Source: an uncultured Paracoccaceae bacterium (GTDB lineage: Bacteria > Pseudomonadota > Alphaproteobacteria > Rhodobacterales > Rhodobacteraceae). Taken from it: DNA of 64,000 nt. Below are positions 41,843 through 50,677 of this stretch, in pieces. The notes below the pieces were generated by a model. That model had not been told where the DNA came from, searched no databases, and was given only the letters and a program-made list of their open reading frames with translations. The number at the start of each line of letters is the position of its first letter. Within the stretch, counting starts at the first letter, position 1. The position numbers and the translations under genes were made by a program. Location of the stretch: NCBI GenBank assembly GCA_947500775.1, contig CANMTD010000002.1:930001-994000 (forward strand), written 5' to 3'.

Positions 41843-43129
41843 ATGACCACCCCTTTGCGCCTTGGCATCGCCGGGCTTGGCACCGTCGGCGCCGGCGTTG
41901 TGAAAATCATCCAGCAGCGCGCCAACCTGCTGGCCCAGCGCAGTGGCCGCCCGGTTGTCATCAGCGCGGTATCGGCCCGCAGCCGCGCCAAGGATCGCGG
42001 CGTGGACCTGACCGCCTATGGCTGGGAAGACGACCCCGTCGCGCTGGCCACCCGCGACGACGTGGATGTCTTTGTCGAACTGATGGGCGGCAGCGATGGC
42101 CCCGCCAAGGCCGCGACCGAGGCCGCGATTGCCGCGGGCAAGGATGTGGTCACCGCCAACAAGGCGATGCTGGCCCTGCACGGCCAGCCGCTGGCCGAAG
42201 CCGCCGAGGCGCAGGGCTGCGTCATCCGGTTCGAGGCCGCCGTGGCCGGTGGCATCCCGGTGGTCAAGGCCCTGACCGAAGGGCTGGCCGGCAATCAGAT
42301 CACCCGCGTGATGGGCGTGATGAACGGCACCTGCAACTATATCCTGACCCGGATGGAAAGCGCGGGCCTGCCCTATGATGAGGTCTTCGAAGAGGCCAAC
42401 AAGCTGGGCTATCTTGAGGCCGACCCGACGCTGGACGTGGGCGGCATCGACGCGGGCCACAAACTGGCCCTGCTGGCCGCGATCGCCTTTGGCACGCGGG
42501 TCGATTTCCCATCCGTCGAACTGGAAGGCATCGGCCGCATCACCATCGAAGATATCCGCCGCGCCGCCGACATGGGGTTCAAGATCAAACTGCTGGGCGT
42601 GTCGCAGATGACGGGCCGTGGGCTGGAACAGCGCATGACCCCCTGCCTTGTGCCCGCCTCCAGCCCGCTGGGGCAGCTTGAAGGCGGCACCAATATGGTT
42701 GTGCTGGAAGGCGACAATGTGGGCCAGATCGTTCTGCGCGGCGCGGGCGCGGGCGAAGGCCCCACCGCAAGCGCGGTGATGTCCGATGTCATCGACGTGG
42801 CGCGCGGCATCCGGGTGTCGACCTTCGGCCAGCCCGCCCCGTCGCTGGAACAGGCCCGGCCCGCGCGCGCCACCGCCGCCGCGCCATACTACCTGCGGAT
42901 GGACCTGCTGGACAAACCCGGTGCGCTGGCCAAGATCGCCACGGTGCTGGGCGATTCCGGCATCTCGATCGACCGGATGCGCCAATACGGCCATGACGAA
43001 CCGAAGGCGCCGGTGCTGATCGTCACCCATAAAACCACGCGCGACGCGCTGGATCACGCCCTCAAAGGCTTTGACGCCACCGGCGTTCTTGCCAGTGATC
43101 CCGTCGCCATCCGTATCGAAGCGGTCTGA
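41843..43129 (+). CDS. hom: Homoserine dehydrogenase
   Basis: Reduces aspartate semialdehyde to homoserine, the branch step to threonine and methionine. The 428-residue protein has the NAD(P)-binding start LRLGIAGLGTVGAGVVKII, the VTANKAMLA segment, the catalytic-domain signature GVMNGTCNYILTRM and a C-terminal ACT domain (RMDLLDKPGALAKIATVLGDSGISIDRM) for threonine feedback. ATG at 41843 has TTGGAG upstream and starts right at the Rossmann fold. glpX follows by 74 bp in the same direction. Confidence 0.97.
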   Translation: MTTPLRLGIAGLGTVGAGVVKIIQQRANLLAQRSGRPVVISAVSARSRAKDRGVDLTAYGWEDDPVALATRDDVDVFVELMGGSDGPAKAATEAAIAAGKDVVTANKAMLALHGQPLAEAAEAQGCVIRFEAAVAGGIPVVKALTEGLAGNQITRVMGVMNGTCNYILTRMESAGLPYDEVFEEANKLGYLEADPTLDVGGIDAGHKLALLAAIAFGTRVDFPSVELEGIGRITIEDIRRAADMGFKIKLLGVSQMTGRGLEQRMTPCLVPASSPLGQLEGGTNMVVLEGDNVGQIVLRGAGAGEGPTASAVMSDVIDVARGIRVSTFGQPAPSLEQARPARATAAAPYYLRMDLLDKPGALAKIATVLGDSGISIDRMRQYGHDEPKAPVLIVTHKTTRDALDHALKGFDATGVLASDPVAIRIEAV

Positions 43130-43203
43130 GCCGCACCTTGTGTCACCCCCCCGTCACCAGATAGGTGTAGGGCCGAATTGCTTGACAGCTACAGGAATTT
43201 GCA

Positions 43204-44169
43204 ATGTCTCACCCCGTCGACTTTAACGACCGCATGCTTTCGCTGGGTCTGGCCCGTGTGTCCGAAGCCGCAGCCATGGCATCGGCCAAACTGATCGGGC
43301 GCGGTGACGAAAAGGCCGCCGATCAGGCCGCCGTCAACGCCATGCGCGACCAGCTGAACCTGCTGGATATCGCCGGTGTCGTGGTCATCGGCGAAGGCGA
43401 ACGCGACGAGGCGCCGATGCTGTACATCGGCGAAGAGGTCGGCAACGGCAACGGCCCGGCGGTGGACATCGCGCTGGACCCGCTTGAGGGCACGACGCTG
43501 ACCGCCAAGGACATGCCCAACGCGCTGACCGTCATCGCCATGGCCCCGCGCGGCACCCTGCTGCACGCGCCCGACGTTTACATGGACAAGCTGGCCATCG
43601 GGCCCGGGTTCGCCAAGGATGTGGTATCGCTGGAAATGAGCCCGACCGAACGCGTCGCCGCCCTGGCCAAGGCCAAGGGCTGCGCGATGACCGACATCAC
43701 CCTGTGCGTGCTGGAACGTCCCCGGCACGAAGACATGGTGACCGAGCTGCGCGAAACCGGTGCCGCCATCCGCCTGATCACCGACGGCGACGTGGCGGGC
43801 GTGATCCACTGCGCCGAGGCCGATATCACCGGCATCGACATGTACATGGGATCGGGCGGCGCGCCCGAAGGGGTGCTGGCCGCATCGGCGCTGAAATGCA
43901 TGGGCGGTCAGATGTGGGGCCGTCTGCTGTTCCGCAACGACGACGAACGCGGCCGCGCCGCCAAGGCCGGGATCACCGATCTGGACCGGATCTATGCGCG
44001 TGACGAGCTTGTCACGCAGGATGTGATCTTTGCCGCCACCGGCGTGACCGACGGATCGATCGTGCAGGGTATCAAACGCGAACCCGGTTATCTGACCACC
44101 GAAACCATCCTGATGCGGTCGAAAACCGGATCGGTCCGGCGGATGGTTTACCGCAATCCCGTCAAGTAA
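43204..44169 (+). CDS. glpX: Class II fructose-1,6-bisphosphatase
   Basis: Gluconeogenic phosphatase acting on fructose-1,6-bisphosphate. The 321-residue protein shows the GlpX metal-site signature VVVIGEGERDEAPMLYIGE and DIALDPLEGTTLTA, plus the conserved MGSGGAPEGVLAASALKCMGG near residue 217. Start has AGGA eight bases upstream. It is followed 8 bp later by recJ, so hom-glpX-recJ form a run of co-directed genes, an order seen in related alphaproteobacteria. Confidence 0.97.
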   Translation: MSHPVDFNDRMLSLGLARVSEAAAMASAKLIGRGDEKAADQAAVNAMRDQLNLLDIAGVVVIGEGERDEAPMLYIGEEVGNGNGPAVDIALDPLEGTTLTAKDMPNALTVIAMAPRGTLLHAPDVYMDKLAIGPGFAKDVVSLEMSPTERVAALAKAKGCAMTDITLCVLERPRHEDMVTELRETGAAIRLITDGDVAGVIHCAEADITGIDMYMGSGGAPEGVLAASALKCMGGQMWGRLLFRNDDERGRAAKAGITDLDRIYARDELVTQDVIFAATGVTDGSIVQGIKREPGYLTTETILMRSKTGSVRRMVYRNPVK

Positions 44170-44177
44170 GGCCCGGC

Positions 44178-45938
44178 ATGCGCGCGTTTCTGGGTGTCGA
44201 AAGCTCGGCCACCGGGCGCCGCTGGGTGGGGCCCGATGACGACCGGACCCGGCGCGCGCAGGCGATCGAACAATCCACCCGCCTGCCGCTGCCGGTCTGT
44301 GCGGTGTTGGCCCAGCGCGGCGTGCCCGCCGATCAGGCGCAGGCCTTTCTGACCCCGTCCTTGCGCGATCTGCTGCCCGACCCGCGCGGGCTGCGCGATA
44401 TGGAAAAGGCCGCGACCCGGTTTCTGCAGGCCGCCACCAGCCGCCAGAAGATTGCGGTCTTTGCCGATTACGATGTGGACGGCGGCGCCTCGGCCGCGCT
44501 GTTGCTGGTCTGGCTGCGGGCCTTGGGGCACAAGGCGACACTGTATATCCCCGACCGGATCGACGAAGGCTATGGCCCCAATGTCCCGGCGATGCAGGCG
44601 CTGGCGCGCGATCACGATCTGATCGTCTGCGTCGATTGCGGCACGCTGTCCCATGATCCGATTGCCGCGGCCACCGGCGCCGATGTCATCGTGCTGGATC
44701 ACCATCTGGGGGGCGAGGAGCTGCCCCCCGCGCTGGCCGTGGTCAATCCCAACCGGCAGGATGAATCCGGCGATCTGGGGCATCTGTGCGCGGCGGGCGT
44801 GGTGTTCCTGATGCTGGTCGAGGTCAACCGACAGATGCGCGAGGCGGGGCAGAAAACCCCCGACCTGCTGTCCCTGCTGGATCTGGTCGCATTGGCCACA
44901 GTGGCCGATGTGGCCCCGCTGACCGGCGTCAACCGCGCGCTGGTGCGGCAGGGGCTGAAGGTGATGGCAGGCCGCCACCGCCCCGGTCTGGTCGCCCTGT
45001 CCGACGTCGCCCGGATGGACACCGCCCCCACGCCTTACCACCTTGGGTTCCTGCTGGGCCCGCGCGTCAACGCCGGGGGCCGCATCGGGCAGGCCGATCT
45101 GGGCGCGCGCCTGCTGGCCACCGACAACCCGTCCGAGGCCGCAGCCCTGGCCGAACGGCTGGACGAATTGAACACCGAACGGCGCGAGGTCGAATCCGCC
45201 GTGCGCGCCGCCGCCATGGAACAGGCCACCGAGCGCGGGCTGGACGCGCCGCTGGTCTGGGCTGCTGGCGAAGGCTGGCACCCCGGCGTGGTGGGCATCG
45301 TCGCCGCCCGGTTGAAAGAGGTCACCAACCGCCCCGCCGTGGTAATCGGGCTGGACGGCAACGAAGGCAAAGGATCAGGCCGGTCCGTGTCCGGCGTCGA
45401 TCTGGGCGCGTCGATCCAGCGGGTCACCGCCGAAGGGCTGTTGCTGAAAGGCGGCGGACACAAGATGGCCGCCGGTCTGACGGTCGCGCGCGATCAGCTG
45501 GAACCGGCGATGGCGCGCCTGTCGGAATTGCTGGAACGTCAGGGCGCGGGGGCCACCGGCCCCGCCGATCTGCGGCTGGACGGGCTATTGATGCCCGGCG
45601 CGGCCACGGTCGACCTGATCGAACAGCTGGAAACCGCCGGCCCCTTCGGCGCGGGCGCCCCTGCCCCGCGCTTTGCCTTTCCCGACGTGGTTATCAAATT
45701 CGCCAAACGGGTGGGCGACAGCCACCTGAAGATCACCTTCGGCGACGGCATGGGCGCGCAGATCGACGCCATCGCCTTTGGCGCCTTCGACGGCCCGCTT
45801 GGCCCGATGATCGAGACGCACGGCGGCGCGCGGTTCCATCTGGCCGGGCGGCTGGAGGTGAACAATTGGGGCGGACGGCAGCGGGTTCAACTGCGTCTGG
45901 AAGACGCCGCCGAGGCCCACGAAAAAAACGTCACATAA
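44178..45938 (+). CDS. recJ: Single-stranded-DNA-specific exonuclease RecJ
   Basis: 5'-3' exonuclease used in recombination and mismatch repair. The 586-residue protein carries the DHH-family metal motifs in order: IAVFADYDVDGGASAALLL, IVCVDCGT and VIVLDHHLGGEELP; the DHHA1 half includes LGFLLGPRVNAGGRIG and later GSGRSVSGVDLGASIQ with KGGGHKMAAGLTV. The C-terminal OB-fold region ends in a QRVQLRLEDAAE pattern. Length is normal. It ends 62 bp before the tRNA gene. Confidence 0.97.
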   Translation: MRAFLGVESSATGRRWVGPDDDRTRRAQAIEQSTRLPLPVCAVLAQRGVPADQAQAFLTPSLRDLLPDPRGLRDMEKAATRFLQAATSRQKIAVFADYDVDGGASAALLLVWLRALGHKATLYIPDRIDEGYGPNVPAMQALARDHDLIVCVDCGTLSHDPIAAATGADVIVLDHHLGGEELPPALAVVNPNRQDESGDLGHLCAAGVVFLMLVEVNRQMREAGQKTPDLLSLLDLVALATVADVAPLTGVNRALVRQGLKVMAGRHRPGLVALSDVARMDTAPTPYHLGFLLGPRVNAGGRIGQADLGARLLATDNPSEAAALAERLDELNTERREVESAVRAAAMEQATERGLDAPLVWAAGEGWHPGVVGIVAARLKEVTNRPAVVIGLDGNEGKGSGRSVSGVDLGASIQRVTAEGLLLKGGGHKMAAGLTVARDQLEPAMARLSELLERQGAGATGPADLRLDGLLMPGAATVDLIEQLETAGPFGAGAPAPRFAFPDVVIKFAKRVGDSHLKITFGDGMGAQIDAIAFGAFDGPLGPMIETHGGARFHLAGRLEVNNWGGRQRVQLRLEDAAEAHEKNVT

Positions 45939-45953
45939 GTTCGAAAATACCCC

Positions 45954-45982
45954 TTGCGCACCCCGTCCGATTTCCCTAGTTA
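45954..45982 (+). promoter_or_regulatory. Sigma-70-type promoter of tRNA-Glu
   Basis: TTGCGC and TAGTTA are spaced by exactly 17 bp, placing a likely transcription start about 10 bp before the tRNA. The -35 fits the first three consensus bases well and the -10 is moderate. Confidence 0.55.
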
Positions 45983-46000
45983 ACGCGTCACGCAGAGATT

Positions 46001-46075
46001 GCTCCGTTCGTCTATCGGTTAGGACGCCAGGTTTTCAACCTGGAAAGAGGGGTTCGATTCCCCTACGGAGTACCA
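46001..46075 (+). tRNA. tRNA-Glu (anticodon UUC)
   Basis: A complete cloverleaf. The acceptor stem GCTCCGT pairs with ACGGAGT (one G-U at the end), the D arm contains GGTTAGGA, the anticodon stem CCAGG/CCTGG encloses the loop TTTTCAA with anticodon TTC at 46034-46036, and the T arm is GGGGTTCGATTCCCC. CCA is encoded at 46073-46075. Confidence 0.97.
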
Positions 46076-46249
46076 TTTCCCTTTGAAATGAAATGCAGAT
46101 GGGCACCCGGTAAATATCGGCGCCACCTCTGTGCTGCGCGCATTCCAACCCTATGGATAAGACGCCTGGAAAAGGCAGGTTTCGCGCGGAAACGCCGCTA
46201 TCTGCGGACCGCTTTCAGGCCGCGTGCAGGTTTTCGGCGCAGCCGATGT

Positions 46250-47029
46250 TCATTCCGAAACCAGAATCGACAGGCTGTGCGCCGCGCCGCGCAATGTTTC
46301 AAGATGTTTGGCAGCAGCCGCCATCGTCAGACGCTGGGTGGGCGCGTGAAACGACACCGTGGACACAAGGCGGCCATGGGAATCGTTGATCGGAACGCCC
46401 AGCGCGATCATGCCATCCATGAACTCTTCGTTGTCGGTCGCGAACCCGTTGCGCTGCACCTTCTGGATTTCACCGATCAGCTTTTCGGGCGTGTTGATCG
46501 TGTTTTCAGTGAACTGTTCGAACTCTGCCGCATGGGCATAGCGGTTCAGATGCTGGTCGCTGAGCGAGCTGAGATACAGCTTGCCGCTGGCGGTGCAGTA
46601 AAACGGCACCCGGGACCCGATGGGCAGCTGAATGCGCAGCGGCCATTTGGTTTCGACCCGGTCGATATAGATCATGCCGTCCCGCTCTGGCAGGGCGATG
46701 TTGCAGGTTTCGCCGATCTGTTCGGCCAGCCGCGTCAGGATCGCCACCCGCGCGGTTCTGATCCGCAAGGATGACAGGATACCCGCCGACAGGGTGCGCA
46801 GCCGCAACCCCGGCGAATAGCCGCGCCCGTCAATCTCGCGCTGGATGAACCCTTCGGATTCAAGCGTGGCGAACAGGCGGTGGATGGTCGGCTTGGGCAG
46901 GCCCAGTACCTGATTGACATCGGTCGGCGTCACCGGAACCCCGGCAGAGGCCATCTGTTCCAGAACAAGCAAAAGGCGAAGATTGGTGGGGATGGTTCCC
47001 TGTTCGTCGCGCGCACCCGTCTCTGCCAT
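46250..47029 (-). CDS. IclR family transcriptional regulator
   Basis: A 259-residue regulator with an N-terminal winged helix (LLLVLEQMASAGVPVTPTDVNQVLGLPKPTIHRLFATLESEGF) and a C-terminal effector domain (GRGYSPGLRLRTLSAGIL, and GVPINDSHGRLVSTVSFHAPTQRL). It starts 9 bp after the TRAP large subunit gene on the same strand, so it is the last gene of the TRAP operon and probably controls it in response to the transported acid. No symmetrical operator is obvious in the intergenic region 50408-50551. Confidence 0.93.
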   Translation of the reverse strand: MAETGARDEQGTIPTNLRLLLVLEQMASAGVPVTPTDVNQVLGLPKPTIHRLFATLESEGFIQREIDGRGYSPGLRLRTLSAGILSSLRIRTARVAILTRLAEQIGETCNIALPERDGMIYIDRVETKWPLRIQLPIGSRVPFYCTASGKLYLSSLSDQHLNRYAHAAEFEQFTENTINTPEKLIGEIQKVQRNGFATDNEEFMDGMIALGVPINDSHGRLVSTVSFHAPTQRLTMAAAAKHLETLRGAAHSLSILVSE

Positions 47030-47038
47030 TTAGGTTCC

Positions 47039-48397
47039 TTACAGTTTCGGGACCAGCATCAGGGCAAGCTGAGGGGTCAACGCCACAAGACACCAGATAC
47101 TGATCAGTGCAAACAGATAGGGGACTGTGTATTTCAGAAGCTTGAAATAGGGAACACCCGTCACCCCGGACGCGACATAGAGGTTCAACCCATAGGGCGG
47201 CGTGATGAACCCGATCGAGGCCCCGACCAGAAAGATCACCGAAAAATGGATCGGGTCGATCCCGACAGAGGCCGCAATCGGTGCCAGGATCGGCGCAAGG
47301 ATGATCGTGACCGGCAGGGATTCCAGGATCATGCCCGACACAAAGACGATGGCCATGCTGGTGGCAAGCACCGCGTAATACCCGCCCATGCCGGTCACGA
47401 AATCACCGATCACCTGCTGCGCCCCCAGCAGCGACAGGTTTTGCTGCATCACTACCGAAACGCCGATCAGCGGCGCCAGAATGCCGGTGATCTGGGCCGA
47501 GCGGACCACGACCGACGGAATCTCTGTAAGCTTGAACCCTTCGACCACCAGCATATCGGCATAGGTTTTATCCGCCACGGCCGTATCGGCATCGTTTTTC
47601 ATCATCCGGTTCAGCGGATAGCAGATCACCCCGACAATCAGGCAAAATCCAACGGTGACGCCCGCGGCCTCGGTCGGGGAAAACTTGCCGGTGTAGATGC
47701 CCCAAAGCACCAGACCGATGGCGAAAAACCCCAGCCAGGCGCCAAACCCGGTTTTCAGGATGCGGTTCAGGTTGAACGGGATCAGATCGCCCCAGCCGTT
47801 CATGCGGCAGATGATCCAGCAGGCAAGCTGCATCGCCATCACCATCAGCGCGCCGGGTACGATACCGGCGATGAACAGGTCGGAAATCGACAGGTTCATC
47901 AGATAGCCATAGACGATAAAGATGATCGACGGCGGGATGATGATGCCCACCGTACCGCCCGCCGCCGCCGTGGCCGCCGAAAACCGTTCGTCATAGCCGC
48001 CCTTGACCATCTCGGGGTGCAGCATCGACCCGATGGTCGCCGTTGTGGCCGAGTTGGAGCCGGAGATTGCGGCAAACAGACCGCAGGCGCCGATCGCCGC
48101 CATGGCAAGCCCCCCGCGCAGCCAGCCCAGACAGGAATAGGCGAAATCCGACAGCCGCTTGGCGATGCCCGATTTGTTGATCAGGTCCCCGGTCAGAATG
48201 AACAGCGGCATGGCCAGCAGGGCAAAGCCGTCGGTGAACACATCCGACAGCGCCGCGCCGACGTTATCAAGCGTCTGACCCAGCACAAAGGTCGTGCCGA
48301 TCACCCAATAGCCGATGATCAGAAAGACCGGAACGCCCAGCATGAACAGAAACGTCACGCCCAGCGAAATCAGGGTGATGATGGTACCGTCGGTCAT
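47039..48397 (-). CDS. TRAP transporter large permease subunit (DctM type)
   Basis: Main membrane subunit of a sodium-driven tripartite transporter for organic acids. The 452-residue protein has about 12 hydrophobic segments and the DctM patterns LLAMPLFILTGDLINKSGIAKRL and GTVGIIIPPSIIFIVYGYLMNLSISDLFIAGI. ATG at 48397 is taken; the frame upstream overlaps the small-subunit gene and lacks family similarity. Only two bases separate it from the small subunit stop codon, so the two are coupled. Confidence 0.96.
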   Translation of the reverse strand: MTDGTIITLISLGVTFLFMLGVPVFLIIGYWVIGTTFVLGQTLDNVGAALSDVFTDGFALLAMPLFILTGDLINKSGIAKRLSDFAYSCLGWLRGGLAMAAIGACGLFAAISGSNSATTATIGSMLHPEMVKGGYDERFSAATAAAGGTVGIIIPPSIIFIVYGYLMNLSISDLFIAGIVPGALMVMAMQLACWIICRMNGWGDLIPFNLNRILKTGFGAWLGFFAIGLVLWGIYTGKFSPTEAAGVTVGFCLIVGVICYPLNRMMKNDADTAVADKTYADMLVVEGFKLTEIPSVVVRSAQITGILAPLIGVSVVMQQNLSLLGAQQVIGDFVTGMGGYYAVLATSMAIVFVSGMILESLPVTIILAPILAPIAASVGIDPIHFSVIFLVGASIGFITPPYGLNLYVASGVTGVPYFKLLKYTVPYLFALISIWCLVALTPQLALMLVPKL

Positions 48398-48399
48398 GA

Positions 48400-49065
48400 T
48401 CAATCCGCTCCGATGACTGAGGGTTTGATCAACAGCGCGCCGCTGCGAAAGTTGGCGATGTCTTCGAACCAGTTTTCGAACACGCGGCCGGCCATCAGGA
48501 TAAAGGCAATCGGGACGGTCACCAGATACCACCACTGCATGAAATTATCGGTGCCTGCGAGGATCTGGAAATTCGATGCCGAATTGGCAGTGACGCGCGT
48601 CGCGGTGACGACAACGATGACGCAAAAGCCAAGCCACAGAATGCCGTCCAGCGTCAGACACGCCATTTGCAAGGGCCGTGACATGGCCAGACGAAACTCG
48701 GCAAAGGCAAGATGCGTGCGCAGGCGGATGTTGTAGGAACAGCCGAACCACGTCATCACCAGAAACAGAACCGGCGGAAAGGTCGTGGACCACGGCGCCT
48801 GCACCGAAAAGACAAAGCGGCGGATCACCTCGACAAAAATGATGATCGCGATCAGCAGATAGCTATAGACCATCACGCTGCGTTCGAAATGCCGTTCGAC
48901 CCATGGGAACCGGTTGTAGATCGCCATGACGCTCAGACCACCCAGCACCGTGACAAGGGTGCCGATGATCCAGACCCCTTTGCCCCCAAGCGCCTTGCTG
49001 ATCGCCCATGCGTCACCGCTTGCGGCAGCGCTGAGAATGCCCATGACATCGGACCATAGTGACAT
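48400..49065 (-). CDS. TRAP transporter small permease subunit (DctQ type)
   Basis: A 221-residue membrane protein with four main hydrophobic segments; ITRRF-like start (VMVYSYLLIAIIIFVEVIRRFVF) and RTHLAFAEFRLAMSRPLQM are typical of DctQ, which links the periplasmic binding protein to DctM. An extra N-terminal segment of about 60 residues (GVWIIGTLVTVLGGLSVMAIYNRF) makes it longer than the usual 160-180. It follows the binding-protein gene after a stem-loop. Confidence 0.92.
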   Translation of the reverse strand: MSLWSDVMGILSAAASGDAWAISKALGGKGVWIIGTLVTVLGGLSVMAIYNRFPWVERHFERSVMVYSYLLIAIIIFVEVIRRFVFSVQAPWSTTFPPVLFLVMTWFGCSYNIRLRTHLAFAEFRLAMSRPLQMACLTLDGILWLGFCVIVVVTATRVTANSASNFQILAGTDNFMQWWYLVTVPIAFILMAGRVFENWFEDIANFRSGALLIKPSVIGAD

Positions 49066-49140
49066 GGCCGTCCCCTCCCTGATCTGGCCGACCCGAATGT
49101 CGGGCTCCTCCGGCCAATGTCGTCTTGATACTATCTGTTG

Positions 49141-49164
49141 GCCAGCCCCCTGTCAGGGGCTGGC
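49141..49164 (-). other. Stem-loop between TRAP binding-protein and permease genes
   Basis: GCCAGCCCC and GGGGCTGGC form a perfect 9-bp stem with a 6-nt loop, starting 10 nt after the binding-protein stop codon on the minus strand. There is no T-run. It probably stabilises the upstream message or attenuates the permease genes. Confidence 0.6.
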
Positions 49165-49174
49165 AGGTGTCATA

Positions 49175-50407
49175 TCAGCCTTTCCACCAGCGACGCGGCT
49201 CGACGTTTTCGGCCAGCATGTCGGCGGGTATCTGACGGGCGATGTCATAGATTTCCTGATAGGTATCGATGCCACCGGCCCAGTTGTTCAGACGCTCGCG
49301 CCATTGTTCCCAAAGCTGCGGCTGGAACTCGGGCGAACACATCTCTTCGGCGGTTTTGATTTCGCTGTCCGGCAGGAAGGCGCAGCGCACATTGTCTTTG
49401 ACAAACAGGGTGTCGGGCAGCTGCGGATCGGAAAAACCGACCGTGTTGACAAGCGCGGCCTCGTTCGCGCCCTGCACATGGGTCTGCGCCCAGTACGAGG
49501 ATTCCAGAACCGCATCCTGCAGGTATCCATCCAAGCTGTTGAAGACCTTCGACGACATCGAGGTATGTTCGGTCCCGCAGAAGAATTTCAGATCCACGCA
49601 TTGCGACACGACCGGGGTCATGCCCGCATAGGCCACCGCCGAGGCCCATGTTTCGGCCCCGTCGATCAGCCCCTGACGCAGACCGTCAAGCGTTTCTTCC
49701 CAGGCAACCGGCACCGGGTTCAGGTTCAGCGCCTTCATCGCGATCCGGCCCAATTGGGTGCCCGTCACGCGGTTCTTGGTGCCGAACAGCTGTTCCAGCT
49801 TGGTCACGGTCGGCTTGTCGTTCCAGCCAAGGCCCAGTTGTATCCCGCGCAATTCGCAATGCGAGAACAGGAATTTCAGCCCGTGACGCTCTTCCAGCGG
49901 GTCGCGCAGGATGCGCTGCGATTCCGGGCTGTAAAGGAAATGGTACTGCGCGGCGCGCGACGGGAACATATAGGCGTAATCAAGCACGTTCAGATAGGGC
50001 GCCCCACCGGCCGAATTCTGGGTCGAGGCGGCATAGATATCCACGATCCCAAGCTGGGTTTTCTCAACGCAACTGGTCTGACCGCAAATCGCATTGTCCC
50101 CGATGAATTCGATGCGGATTTCGCCGTCGGTCCGCGCCTCCAGATCGCGGGCGAATTCCAGCGCGCCGGCCCGTTCGATCAACAGGTTGCGGGCGTTGAA
50201 CCCCGCGGCCCCGAATTTCAATGTGTGCTTGGCGGGCTTGGAAAAGCGGCGGGTATAGGTCGACTCGGCGGCGGCGGCCAGATTGCCGATGCTCATCGCA
50301 CCCCCGAATGTCCCGGCAGCCATCAAGGTCGAGCTCATGCCATACTGACCGGCCAGTTTGAACAGGTCGCGCCGGTTAATGCGGCTCAGTTTGTCTCCAA
50401 CACTCAT
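49175..50407 (-). CDS. TRAP transporter substrate-binding protein (DctP type)
   Basis: Periplasmic solute receptor, 410 residues. The N-terminus has a twin-arginine signal (NRRDLFKLAG followed by a hydrophobic stretch to about residue 46), so it is exported folded. The mature part has the DctP patterns TLKFGAAGFNARNLL and GAETWASAVAYAG. Ligand class cannot be assigned, but carboxylate-type acids are normal; the arginine expected to bind carboxylate is not assigned here. GGGAGGAA lies before the start. It is the first gene of the TRAP-iclR operon and divergent from the GMC oxidoreductase unit. Confidence 0.93.
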   Translation of the reverse strand: MSVGDKLSRINRRDLFKLAGQYGMSSTLMAAGTFGGAMSIGNLAAAAESTYTRRFSKPAKHTLKFGAAGFNARNLLIERAGALEFARDLEARTDGEIRIEFIGDNAICGQTSCVEKTQLGIVDIYAASTQNSAGGAPYLNVLDYAYMFPSRAAQYHFLYSPESQRILRDPLEERHGLKFLFSHCELRGIQLGLGWNDKPTVTKLEQLFGTKNRVTGTQLGRIAMKALNLNPVPVAWEETLDGLRQGLIDGAETWASAVAYAGMTPVVSQCVDLKFFCGTEHTSMSSKVFNSLDGYLQDAVLESSYWAQTHVQGANEAALVNTVGFSDPQLPDTLFVKDNVRCAFLPDSEIKTAEEMCSPEFQPQLWEQWRERLNNWAGGIDTYQEIYDIARQIPADMLAENVEPRRWWKG

Positions 50408-50551
50408 CTTGGTTCCTCCCTTAAAGATGCGTTGTCTCTGTCGCTTTAAAATTATTTAATGATACTTGTAGTCTCATTTTTAATCATTTACTGAAAAACT
50501 ACGCAAGAAAAATATGCGACCGCCAAACCTGTAGACACAAAGGAATGAAAG

Positions 50552-50677
50552 ATGGGCCCGACATTTTCCAATTATTGCGCGCGTAAAGCGGTCGCAAATT
50601 GGTGGCAGGCCCATGCCGACCTGAAAGCCAAGGGTATTCTGCGCCCTGCCCGTACCGCTGAACCGGGGGAATCGTGA
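50552..50677 (+). CDS. 41-residue small protein upstream of GMC oxidoreductase
   Basis: A short frame with AAAGGAA seven bases before its ATG. The product begins MGPTFSNYCARKAVANWWQA and ends in a proline- and glycine-containing tail. The stop codon overlaps the GMC start codon as TGATG, the classic one-base coupling of true operon partners. It has no signal peptide or membrane segment; the N-terminal two-thirds look helical and amphipathic with two adjacent Trp. Role unknown: a leader peptide, chaperone-like partner or subunit are all possible. Confidence 0.55.
   Translation: MGPTFSNYCARKAVANWWQAHADLKAKGILRPARTAEPGES

Noticed and set aside
46880-48736. 618-codon plus-strand frame opposite the TRAP permease
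   Set aside because: Antisense shadow, rich in His/Asp/Arg; the minus strand has conserved membrane protein genes.
50451-50490. IclR operator between the TRAP and GMC units
   Set aside because: Only a weak AATGAT/ATCATT pair 19 nt apart is present in AT-rich DNA; not enough to call a site.
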